Source of the DNA: CAYQJV01 sp964417925
GTDB taxonomy: Bacteria > Hydrothermota > Tepidihabitantia > B3-TA06 > CAYQJV01
Assembly (NCBI GenBank): GCA_964417925.1
Contig: CAYQJV010000041.1
Location: forward strand, 1-12,241
Direction of reading: 5' to 3'
DNA: 12,241 nucleotides
Positions 6,505 through 12,241 of the stretch are shown piece by piece. Position 1 is the stretch's first letter. The number at the start of each line of letters is the position of its first letter. A program made the translations under genes and the position numbers. Below the pieces are notes generated by a model that was not told the origin of the DNA, did not search any database, and worked only from the letters and a program-made list of their open reading frames with translations.

Positions 6505-8639
6505 TTTTTATAATTTTTTCTTTCCTTTCACAATATACAGTTTCTTTTTCCTCTGATGCTGAAGCTATTGTAGGAAACCCTGCAGGAATAGGATGGCATT
6601 CAGGGATTGAAGTAATTGCAGAAAATGCAGAAAGTAAAAGTATCTTTATTAAGATAGCAGGATTGGGATTTGGTTATGAAAGAGGAATATGGGGAATGGG
6701 AAGTTCCTATTGTTTTAAAAGTTTTTTAAGAGCAGGGTCTTTTTATAGATTTACCCAAAATGGAGTTTGGTCAAGATATGGGATTAATGTAATTCCTTCA
6801 AGATATATATCCACAGGTATTACGATTTCTGCAGATTCAAGTGTTGGATGGAGAGCGGGCATTGGAATAAGGCCTTTTAAGGAATTTCTTACTCTTTTTT
6901 GCGATTTTTTATTTCCCAGTAAGGAGTTTGTGTATGGTGGAGCACTGCACCCGTATAGAGGTATATGGATATATGCGGTGAAAAAAAACCATTATTTGTG
7001 GGGAATGGAATTTCATATGGGATTTTCAAGGTTGGGTATTGAGTATTTTAATGGTGCCTGGATAACAAAAGTTGGATTGTCCATTCCTTTTTATGAGTCT
7101 ATTTTACCTCCAACTAAAAAGGCGGTTCAGATAAAGATAAAAAAATACGATGAATATAAAGTTCCAGGAATTTTCTTTTTCCGTCGTTCTCAGACTTCCT
7201 TTTCAGATTTTTTGATAGCTTTAGAGAATTTAAGTAACAGAGAAGATGTAAAAGCAGTGATAGTCCGATTTGAGTCTCCTCCTTCTCTTTATCAAGCAGA
7301 GGAAATAAGGAGAACGATAGAAAGACTTAAAAAGAATAAGAAAAAGGTATATGCTTATGCTTACCAGTACTCTTTGATTACATATTATATTGCTACTGCA
7401 TGTGATAAAATATACATCCACCCCTATGGAGAGGTTTTTATACACGGCTTGTATCTTGAAAAAATATTTCTGAAAAATGTTTTAAATAAACTGGGGATAG
7501 AAGCACAATTTTATAGAATAGGAAGATACAAATCAGCAGTTGAACCTTTTACAAGAGAGGGAATGTCTAAGGAAGATAGCCTCCAGAGTTATACCTTTCT
7601 CTGTGATGTGTATCAGGAAATTAGAGAAAAGATAAAAGAAAGAATAACTTTAAAACGTTTTGATTCTATTATTAATGATAGAGTTTTTCTATCCGCAGAT
7701 GAGGCAAAGGAGATTGGTTTGGTTGATGAGGTATTTTCAGAATCACAGATTGATTCCTTTATAAAGCATAAGAAACTTTCTCTGCTTACTCTTCGGAAAG
7801 CAATGGATAGGAGACATAGAGATATAAAATGGAAAGATGAGATTCCAAGAATAGCTGTTCTTGTACTTGATGGATCAATTGTAAAAGGAGAAGGAGGGAT
7901 AAATCCATTGTTAGGTTTAAAAAGCATAGGTTCTGATAGAATAAAAAGAATTTTACGAAAATTAAGCAAAGATAAAAGTATAAAGGCGGTAGTGATTAGG
8001 GTAAACTCTCCTGGAGGATCTGCTGTAGCATCAAGAATAATATGGAGTTACATACGATATCTTTCGAAGAAAAAGCCTGTGGTTGTTTCTATGGCAGGGA
8101 TTGCTGCTTCAGGTGGATACTACATCTCATGTGCTGCAAATAAGATAGTGGCAAATAATACGACTCTTACTGGATCCATTGGGATTCTGGGGGGAAAATT
8201 TGTGTTAAAAAAATTATATGATAAATTGGGGATAAGCAAACAATATGTGAAATTATCTCCTCATGCAGATATTTTTTCAGATTACAGAAATTTTACAGCG
8301 GAAGAGGAGAAAATTTTTGAGAAAATGCTTAAAAAGGGGTATAAAACTTTTGTTTCCGATGTTTCTCTATCACGAAACATGGATTATAACAAGGTTGATT
8401 CCTTAGGAAGAGGAAGGATATGGAGTGGAAAAAGAGCAAAAGAAGAAGGTCTTGTAGATATCAACGGAGGAATAATTGAAGCAATAGAAGAGGCAAAAAA
8501 ACTTGCAAAGATTAAGGATGCGCGAATTATACTTATGATGCCTTATGGTTTTTGGGGAATGCACTCTGAGACTTTTGATTTATTCTCAGATGTTTATTTT
8601 TACCTTTACCCCTATGAGGTTATAATAAAAGATATGTAA
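6501..8639 (+). CDS. sppA: SppA-type (S49) signal peptide peptidase with N-terminal barrel-like domain
   Basis: Serine-lysine peptidase of family S49, thought to cut leftover signal peptides at the membrane. It is the long, two-domain (67K) type. Domain 1 (about 210-430) carries the general base Lys344 in GRYKSAVEPFTREGMS, matching E. coli Lys209. Domain 2 (from IAVLVLDGSIV, residue 451, to about 690) carries the nucleophile Ser537 in GIAASGGYYISCAANK, matching Ser409. The 193-residue gap between the two agrees with E. coli (200). Unusually, the first ~18 residues are a short hydrophobic stretch without an N-terminal Lys/Arg, and about 20-205 are alternating aromatic/polar strands opening with DAEAIVGNPAGIGW, like the NPAG start of PorV/UPF0164-type outer-membrane barrels. 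The start is set by the ATGA overlap with the previous gene; no strong ribosome site is seen. Confidence 0.9.
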   Translation: MIFIIFSFLSQYTVSFSSDAEAIVGNPAGIGWHSGIEVIAENAESKSIFIKIAGLGFGYERGIWGMGSSYCFKSFLRAGSFYRFTQNGVWSRYGINVIPSRYISTGITISADSSVGWRAGIGIRPFKEFLTLFCDFLFPSKEFVYGGALHPYRGIWIYAVKKNHYLWGMEFHMGFSRLGIEYFNGAWITKVGLSIPFYESILPPTKKAVQIKIKKYDEYKVPGIFFFRRSQTSFSDFLIALENLSNREDVKAVIVRFESPPSLYQAEEIRRTIERLKKNKKKVYAYAYQYSLITYYIATACDKIYIHPYGEVFIHGLYLEKIFLKNVLNKLGIEAQFYRIGRYKSAVEPFTREGMSKEDSLQSYTFLCDVYQEIREKIKERITLKRFDSIINDRVFLSADEAKEIGLVDEVFSESQIDSFIKHKKLSLLTLRKAMDRRHRDIKWKDEIPRIAVLVLDGSIVKGEGGINPLLGLKSIGSDRIKRILRKLSKDKSIKAVVIRVNSPGGSAVASRIIWSYIRYLSKKKPVVVSMAGIAASGGYYISCAANKIVANNTTLTGSIGILGGKFVLKKLYDKLGISKQYVKLSPHADIFSDYRNFTAEEEKIFEKMLKKGYKTFVSDVSLSRNMDYNKVDSLGRGRIWSGKRAKEEGLVDINGGIIEAIEEAKKLAKIKDARIILMMPYGFWGMHSETFDLFSDVYFYLYPYEVIIKDM

Positions 8640-8642
8640 AAA

Positions 8643-8927
8643 TTACGGAGAAAAAATCAGTCCTCCTAAGATTAAACATCCCCCTAAGGTTGCAAGCATA
8701 TAAATATTTTGAGATTCTCTAAGTCTCTCTGTATATCCATTTTTGTAACCTTCTTCAAATCCTTTATTGTATCCTGAAAAGATATAAAATGCCTTTATAT
8801 CCTCTAAAGTCGGATGTTCAAGTAATACAGGTTTTTTACCTATATATCTTTTAATTTCTTCTATAGGAGGAGAAGGCACCATAATTTGGTTGGAGGGGAA
8901 AATTCCAATGCAGGAGATGCATCCCAT
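8643..8927 (-). CDS. Small protein with fourfold Gly-aromatic repeat and C-terminal membrane helix
   Basis: I do not recognise a family. The 94 residues begin with MGCISC, continue through a Pro-rich part (VPSPPIEEIKRYIGKKPVLLEH) and an acidic helix, then four tandem G-[YF]-x-x units (GYNKGFEEGYKNGYTE, 52-67). The protein ends with a single hydrophobic segment (IYMLATLGGCLILGGLIF, 75-92) and two residues. With the bulk ahead of the helix, a tail-anchored topology is possible. AGAAGG lies seven bases before the ATG at 8927. The frame stays open upstream for 11 more codons without another common start. A different start with one frameshift (ATG GAA GAG at 8947) is conceivable. The stop falls three bases past the convergent sppA stop, with no terminator hairpin between. 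It probably belongs to the transcript of the broken gene upstream. Confidence 0.6.
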   Translation of the reverse strand: MGCISCIGIFPSNQIMVPSPPIEEIKRYIGKKPVLLEHPTLEDIKAFYIFSGYNKGFEEGYKNGYTERLRESQNIYMLATLGGCLILGGLIFSP

Positions 8928-8977
8928 TAAACATCCTTCTCTTCCATCCTTTTTCCCCTGTTAAATCCCAACCGTTC

Positions 8978-9118
8978 TCATTTTTTATATCCATCTTCAT
9001 ATCCATAGGTTTTTCCTGTTTCCATCCAGATATCTTTGAGAAGTTCTATATTTTGTTCTGTTTTCTTTGACTTCACTTCACCAATAATGAAATAAAATAT
9101 TACTATCCACCCGGGCAT
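8978..9118 (-). CDS. Short open segment (3' piece of the broken barrel gene)
   Basis: Forty-six codons from ATG 9118, overlapping the 241-codon piece by 16 bases in another frame. It begins PGWIVIFYFIIGEVKSKK, which suits a final barrel strand and turn, then a helix (NIELLKDIWMETGK) and the tail YGYEDGYKK, whose GY-x-x spacing resembles the repeat in the next small gene. It could be an independent small membrane protein translated by overlap, but continuation of the barrel is the simpler view. Confidence 0.4.
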   Translation of the reverse strand: MPGWIVIFYFIIGEVKSKKTEQNIELLKDIWMETGKTYGYEDGYKK

Positions 9119-9828
9119 GTTTTTGAGATAAAATTCCAACCATCTACTGCATAAAAAGAAACATTTAAGTTTGTATGAATTATTGTATCTGCAATTCCTC
9201 TAAACTCTTGAGAAGTTATTACACCTGCTGCATCAATTGAAATTTCCGGAATAAAAAAGAACCTTACTCCGATCATTAATGTATGTCTTGAAAGAATCTG
9301 CATTTTTTCAGGAGAGAAGTGGTAAACGGGGAGATTTTGATATTCTATCATTAGAAGAGTTGCATTATTTACAGGATACACAATTCCTGCAACTCCACTG
9401 TATGAGACCATCTGTTCTTCATTTATTTTCTTTTCATCCTCTCCCTGAGGTACTATTTTATATCTATTATCTGTGATTTTTACCCCACCAATGATTGTTG
9501 TCTCTTTAATTCTTTTGCTTACTATTCCATAGAGAGTTCCTGCTCTGTATAAGTACCGGTAAGTTTGTGTAGTATCATCAACCTTAATACATTCGATCTG
9601 CTGGGAATAGAAAGGCCATGTCCTAAATAGGACACTTATTGATGGAATATATAATTTTTCTTTCCACAATCTTACTTTTACCGATGTTGCAGGAACATTC
9701 AATACACCTCTTCCAATATTAGTAAGAGTACCTATAGAATTCACTTCAAGCTCTGCTACTCCTCCAAGGCCAAAGTTGAAGAGGAAAAGAGGAGAGAAGG
9801 ACTGATATCCTTCTTTTTCTCTCACCAT
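9103..9828 (-). CDS. Outer-membrane beta-barrel-like fragment (main piece of the broken gene)
   Basis: The longest open stretch of the broken gene, 241 codons from an ATG that is probably not a real start: the bases before it carry no ribosome site, and the preceding frame already encodes barrel-like sequence (IGIIGGGTLTW) that flows into VREKEGYQSF. The translation is alternating hydrophobic/polar strands with turns rich in Gly, Asn and Asp (SFSPLFLFNFGLGGVAELEV, then VATS-like strands, and HTLMIGVRFFFIPEISIDAAG), typical of an envelope barrel. There is no internal signal peptide. It ends SKTCPGG-stop, whereas the overlapping frame continues the last strand as NMPGWIVIFYFIIGEV. I cannot name a family; a porin-like or PorV/FadL-like shape is only a guess. 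Confidence 0.6.
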   Translation of the reverse strand: MVREKEGYQSFSPLFLFNFGLGGVAELEVNSIGTLTNIGRGVLNVPATSVKVRLWKEKLYIPSISVLFRTWPFYSQQIECIKVDDTTQTYRYLYRAGTLYGIVSKRIKETTIIGGVKITDNRYKIVPQGEDEKKINEEQMVSYSGVAGIVYPVNNATLLMIEYQNLPVYHFSPEKMQILSRHTLMIGVRFFFIPEISIDAAGVITSQEFRGIADTIIHTNLNVSFYAVDGWNFISKTCPGG

Positions 9829-10013
9829 GTTAAGGTTCCACCGCCTATAATACCTATTACATAAGAATCTATTATGTCACAAGTAGGTGCAATGAAAAGT
9901 CTGGTAGGTCCTAAATTTCTCCTAACCCATGTTTTTTTCTGAGTTTTTATTATTAATTTCTTTTTTAGGGGTAGGTTTATTTGTTATAAGTAATTTTAAA
10001 ACCTTTTCCTTTC

Positions 10014-10199
10014 TTAAAGGAAACCGCATCTTAAACAATATTTATTACTCCAAGGATTCATAGTTCCACATCTCGGGCATTTTATTGAATCAGGGTGTTC
10101 TTGGGTTTGTATTGTAGTGGAAGGTAGAGGAGGTTGTTGAGCTATGGCAAAGGATAAAATTGTAATTAACATAAATAATGTACTTACTACATACCTCAT
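10014..10199 (-). CDS. Secreted zinc-ribbon protein fragment (5' piece of the broken barrel gene)
   Basis: As it stands this encodes 61 residues. Residues 1-20 form a signal peptide with an A-I-A cleavage site before QQPP. A Pro/Thr/Gln linker follows, then a zinc ribbon with Cys41, Cys44, Cys55 and Cys58 (CPRCG, then CLRCG, ten residues apart). The stop comes two residues after the last CG. In the other frame the same bases read CGF-PLRKEK, the usual ending of such ribbons, so the stop looks created by loss of one T. If truly expressed it would be a tiny exported zinc-ribbon protein. The promoter directly upstream (10205-10232) places transcription start at about the ATG, so no ribosome site is expected. 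Confidence 0.6.
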   Translation of the reverse strand: MRYVVSTLFMLITILSFAIAQQPPLPSTTIQTQEHPDSIKCPRCGTMNPWSNKYCLRCGFL

Positions 10200-10204
10200 G
10201 AGAA

Positions 10205-10232
10205 ATTTTACATTTGCTTTTCAAAAAGTCAA
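10205..10232 (-). promoter_or_regulatory. Promoter for the zinc-ribbon/barrel gene, leaderless arrangement
   Basis: On the minus strand TTGACT (10232-10227), 16 bases, then TAAAAT (10210-10205), a good sigma-70-type pair. The -10 ends five bases before the ATG at 10199, so the expected start of transcription falls at or within the start codon. No ribosome site precedes the ATG. Confidence 0.65.
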
Positions 10233-10276
10233 GTATCACAATAAATAGAAAAAAATAATTAATTTTTATAAGATTT

Positions 10277-10304
10277 TTGACAAAAGGAAAAAGTTGATTA
10301 TAAT
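10277..10304 (+). promoter_or_regulatory. Consensus promoter for htrA, leaderless arrangement
   Basis: TTGACA (10277-10282), 16 bases, TATAAT (10299-10304): both hexamers match the sigma-70/A consensus exactly. The expected transcription start is around 10311, within a base or so of the ATG at 10312, giving an mRNA with almost no 5' leader. This also argues against the upstream TTG at 10294 as start, because it would lie before the transcript begins. Confidence 0.75.
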
Positions 10305-10311
10305 CATTACC

Positions 10312-11724
10312 ATGAATAAAAAAACAATATTTTCAGGATTGATAGGTTTTGTAATTGGAGTGGTATTTTGGACTCCCTTTGTTCTTTTCAGGACCACAGA
10401 CAAAAAAGAGAAACTTCTGAGAGATGTAGAAACTCAAAGAGTTACTGCAATAGTTAAAGCGGCAAATGAAGTCTCTGAATCAGTGGTTTCTATTACCGTT
10501 CTTGCAACAAGATTGGTGGAAGATAGATTCTTCTCTCCATTTTTTGACGATTTCTTTAGAGATCTTTTCCCACCGCGATACTATAAGGAAAAAATAAGAG
10601 GACTGGGGTCTGGGGTTATTGTATCAGAGGATGGATACATTATTACCAATGCCCATGTAGTTGAAGGTGCAGAAGTGATAAAAGTTACTCTTCCAAATGG
10701 AAAAACTTATGATGCTAAGCTTGTAGGAATTGATAATGCAATAGACCTTGCTCTTTTAAAGATAGATGCCCATGGGCTTCATACAGTGAAGTTGGGCAAT
10801 TCAGATGAATTACTCATAGGGGAGTGGGTAATTGCTCTGGGAAATCCCTTTGGTTTTTTACTTGAGGATAGTAAGCCCTCTGTAACTGTGGGAGTTATTT
10901 CTGCATTGAAAAGAAACATAAGAGTGGAAGGTAGATATCACTACCGAAATATGATTCAAACCGATGCTGCAATTAACCCAGGAAATTCAGGAGGACCTCT
11001 GGTTAATGTGCTTGGGGAAGTGATAGGGATAAATACCTTTATATTTACCAAGGGTGGAGGTTCAGAAGGTGTAGGGTTTGCAATCCCTTCCAATACAGTT
11101 AAGAAATTCATAAAAGAGGTGAAAAAACACAAAAAAAGAAGACCTGCTTGGCTTGGTATAGGAGTTCAAGACATTAGTGCAGATATAGCAGAGGCTCTTA
11201 ACTTCACCACTCCTCAAGGAGTAATCATTGTAGATGTTTTTAAAGATTCTCCAGCAGAGGATAAAGGGCTTGAACCAGGAGATGTAATAATCTTTGCTAA
11301 TGGAGATAAGATAAGTTCTAAAAAGGCTTGGGAGGATTTTATTGCCAATCTATTTGTTGATGACACGGTAAGAATGAAGGTGGTGCGTAGTAAAGATACC
11401 TTTGAAGTTACTCTTGTAGCATCAGAGTATAAAGAAGAAAAAGGAGTATTTATTCCGTCGTTGAAAATATGGGTTAAAGATTTAAATCCAGTACTTTCTT
11501 ACAAATACCAAATCCATTCAAGGGAAGGTGCATTTGTATATAAAGTTGAAAATGGATATGGAAAGTTTATAGGACTTAGACCAGGAGATGTTATTCTTTA
11601 TTTTCAACAGAAAAAAATAAGAAAAGCAGAAGATTTAAAAAAATACGCTACCCATTTAAGTTCTCCATTGGATTTAATAATTGAAAGAGAAGGGGCTACT
11701 TTACATCTCTTCTACGGATTTTGA
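10312..11724 (+). CDS. HtrA/Deg-family serine protease with two PDZ domains
   Basis: Envelope quality-control protease that degrades misfolded exported proteins. With the ATG at 10312 it has 470 residues: MNKK, a hydrophobic signal or anchor segment (about 5-27), then a trypsin-like domain with His115 (TNAHVV), Asp145 (AIDLALLK) and Ser226 (GNSGGPLVN). PDZ1 starts near residue 280 (WLGIGVQDI) and contains SPAEDKGLEPGDVI. A second, more divergent PDZ occupies about 380-470 (REGAFVYKVENG, GLRPGDVILYF). The catalytic triad is intact and the size matches DegP/DegQ-type proteins. An in-frame TTG at 10294, with AAGG six bases ahead, would add six residues, but the perfect promoter overlaps those codons, so ATG is preferred. 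The gene diverges from the zinc-ribbon/barrel gene, suggesting shared envelope control. Its last 29 bases overlap the convergent FtsB-like gene. Confidence 0.95.
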   Translation: MNKKTIFSGLIGFVIGVVFWTPFVLFRTTDKKEKLLRDVETQRVTAIVKAANEVSESVVSITVLATRLVEDRFFSPFFDDFFRDLFPPRYYKEKIRGLGSGVIVSEDGYIITNAHVVEGAEVIKVTLPNGKTYDAKLVGIDNAIDLALLKIDAHGLHTVKLGNSDELLIGEWVIALGNPFGFLLEDSKPSVTVGVISALKRNIRVEGRYHYRNMIQTDAAINPGNSGGPLVNVLGEVIGINTFIFTKGGGSEGVGFAIPSNTVKKFIKEVKKHKKRRPAWLGIGVQDISADIAEALNFTTPQGVIIVDVFKDSPAEDKGLEPGDVIIFANGDKISSKKAWEDFIANLFVDDTVRMKVVRSKDTFEVTLVASEYKEEKGVFIPSLKIWVKDLNPVLSYKYQIHSREGAFVYKVENGYGKFIGLRPGDVILYFQQKKIRKAEDLKKYATHLSSPLDLIIEREGATLHLFYGF

Positions 11725-12001
11725 TTTTTTTAGTACTGTCTTTCCTCAATTGATCTTTTTCTCTCATCTTTAAATAGGTAGAAGCTAATTTTTTAATAAA
11801 CGTAGTATCTTCTTTAATTTTTTGGAGTTTCAGTTGAATAAGTTCTATTTCTGCTCGCGTTCTGTCTATTTCTTTTAGAATTTCAGTTTCTTTCTTTTTT
11901 AATTTTAAAAGCCTTATTAATCCTGTAGGACCTGCGAGAAAGAAAAAATAAAACATTGCAATTACTGCAAGCATTATTAACCATTTTGTCCCTTTCTTCA
12001 T
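11696..12001 (-). CDS. FtsB/DivIC-like septum-formation protein
   Basis: A 101-residue single-pass protein: MKKGTKW, one membrane segment (about 7-29), then LAGPTGLIRLLKLKKKE and a coiled coil rich in Glu, Lys, Ile and Leu (about 33-65). It ends with DTTFIKKLASTYLKMREKDQ, which matches the closing block of FtsB/DivIC proteins (D-x-x-[YF]-I-E-K-x-A-R-x-x-L-x-M). These proteins bridge FtsL and FtsQ in the division complex on the outer face of the cytoplasmic membrane. The tail after 85 is basic. The ATG overlaps the stop of the upstream gene (ATGA), indicating coupled translation. The 3' end overlaps htrA on the other strand. Family assignment rests on short motifs and topology, so it is probable rather than certain. 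Confidence 0.75.
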   Translation of the reverse strand: MKKGTKWLIMLAVIAMFYFFFLAGPTGLIRLLKLKKKETEILKEIDRTRAEIELIQLKLQKIKEDTTFIKKLASTYLKMREKDQLRKDSTKKIKIRRRDVK

Positions 12002-12240
12002 ATAAGAAAAATTAATGCACTTAAAAATGCTTCTGCTGTTCCCTTTAAAAAATTAATTTCAGCCCCTGTGAACAAAAATCTTGGGTAAGCAAATAAAGAA
12101 AAAACCGATACTCCTACTATAAAAGCCTTGTTTTTTTTATTTCCAGTACTCCATAGATTAGATAGTAGGACAACAAGCAAGCTCATCGTTAAGCTTTGAA
12201 TAGCGCGTGAAAGGATATTTATTCCTCCGTAAATCCCTAC
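11998..12240 (-). CDS. Membrane protein, C-terminal part (5' end outside window)
   Basis: The frame is open to the window edge, giving 80 residues that begin VGIYGGINILSRAIQSLTMS. It contains about three hydrophobic stretches (SLLVVLLSNLW, AFIVGVSVFSLFAYPRFLF, and AEAFLSALIFLI at the very end) separated by a short basic loop STGNKKNK. The ATG at 12186 gives a 62-residue product, but the frame continues upstream without a stop and no ribosome site precedes that ATG, so an internal Met is likely. I do not recognise the family. It overlaps the FtsB-like gene by four bases and is likely in the same transcript. Confidence 0.6.
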   Translation of the reverse strand, partial: VGIYGGINILSRAIQSLTMSLLVVLLSNLWSTGNKKNKAFIVGVSVFSLFAYPRFLFTGAEINFLKGTAEAFLSALIFLI

Positions 12241-12241
12241 G

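Larger units (their letters stand above)
8978..10199 (-). pseudogene. Frameshifted signal peptide / zinc ribbon / beta-barrel gene (five segments)
   Basis: Read on the minus strand, five open segments join into one sensible ~407-residue protein if single bases are restored or removed at four short homopolymers. They are: signal peptide and zinc ribbon (10199 to 10023); a Lys-rich linker that continues the ribbon as CGF-PL (10023 to about 9939); a segment with RRNLGPTRLFIAPT and IGIIGGGTLTW (about 9938 to 9825); the main barrel (9825 to 9121); and the tail PGWIVIFYFIIGEVKSKK to the TGA at 8978. Implied changes are T-run 10021-10023 one short, A-run (minus) 9932-9938 one long, GG at 9825-9826 one short, and A-run 9120-9124 one short. 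The summed length becomes a multiple of three. Product: an envelope barrel protein with a secreted zinc ribbon, function unknown. Either a decaying gene or local assembly errors. Confidence 0.7.

Noticed and set aside
8639..8645. A possible terminator between sppA and the convergent small gene
   Set aside because: Only three bases separate the stops and no inverted repeat followed by a T run is visible.
8854..9000. A third minus-strand frame from ATG 9000 (MKMDIKNENGW)
   Set aside because: It crosses the start of the 94-residue protein in another frame and ends soon after without any domain; it would extend the barrel tail only if one A were removed from the run at 8981-8986, with no independent support.
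9279..9476. A 65-codon open frame on the + strand
   Set aside because: It lies antisense to the barrel coding region, whose strand pattern is clearly protein-like; no ribosome site or domain is seen, so it is a shadow frame.
10294..10311. TTG at 10294 as the htrA start, with AAGG six bases before it
   Set aside because: The perfect TTGACA/TATAAT pair overlaps these codons, so the transcript would begin after the TTG; the ATG at 10312 also gives a more typical MNKK signal-anchor start.

Overview
The window is AT-rich, densely packed bacterial DNA with A/T-leaning codons (Arg mostly AGA/AGG) and Lys/Glu-rich proteins, which suggests a thermophilic or hydrothermal lineage. A second membrane is implied by a signal-peptide/zinc-ribbon/beta-barrel gene, a barrel-like N-terminus on an SppA protein, a DUF2723 GT-C enzyme and an HtrA protease. 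The mix resembles the FCB-related candidate groups (for example WOR-3/Stahlbacteria), but that placement is inference from gene content only.

Region 1 (2-8639, + strand) is a tight run in which every junction overlaps: the 3' part of ftsH, folE, folP (with an extra N-terminal domain), cdaA (c-di-AMP synthase), a 974-residue DUF2723/TMEM260-like membrane protein with a TPR-like tail, and a double-domain SppA peptidase whose N-terminal ~200 residues look like an outer-membrane barrel. It combines membrane proteolysis, folate synthesis, c-di-AMP signalling, probable protein O-glycosylation and envelope proteolysis. The usual cdaA partners cdaR and glmM are absent. The FolE has unusual substitutions at several conserved active-site positions.

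Region 2 (8643-10199, - strand) holds a small protein with a fourfold Gly-aromatic repeat and a C-terminal membrane segment, and upstream of it what reads best as one broken gene: signal peptide, zinc ribbon, linker and beta-barrel, spread over three reading frames in five segments. The four frame changes each lie at a short homopolymer. This is either decay or a cluster of assembly errors; the long genes elsewhere in the window are intact.

Region 3 (10200-10311) is a divergent promoter region. Both directions carry a strong -35/-10 pair with 16-base spacing, placed so that transcription should begin essentially at the start codon, giving leaderless mRNAs for the zinc-ribbon gene (-) and htrA (+).

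Region 4 (10312-12241) is a two-PDZ HtrA/Deg protease on +, meeting tail to tail (29-base overlap) a - strand pair: an FtsB/DivIC-like coiled-coil protein and, upstream, the C-terminal part of an unidentified membrane protein that runs off the window. I saw no tRNA, rRNA, CRISPR array, insertion sequence or clear hairpin terminator.
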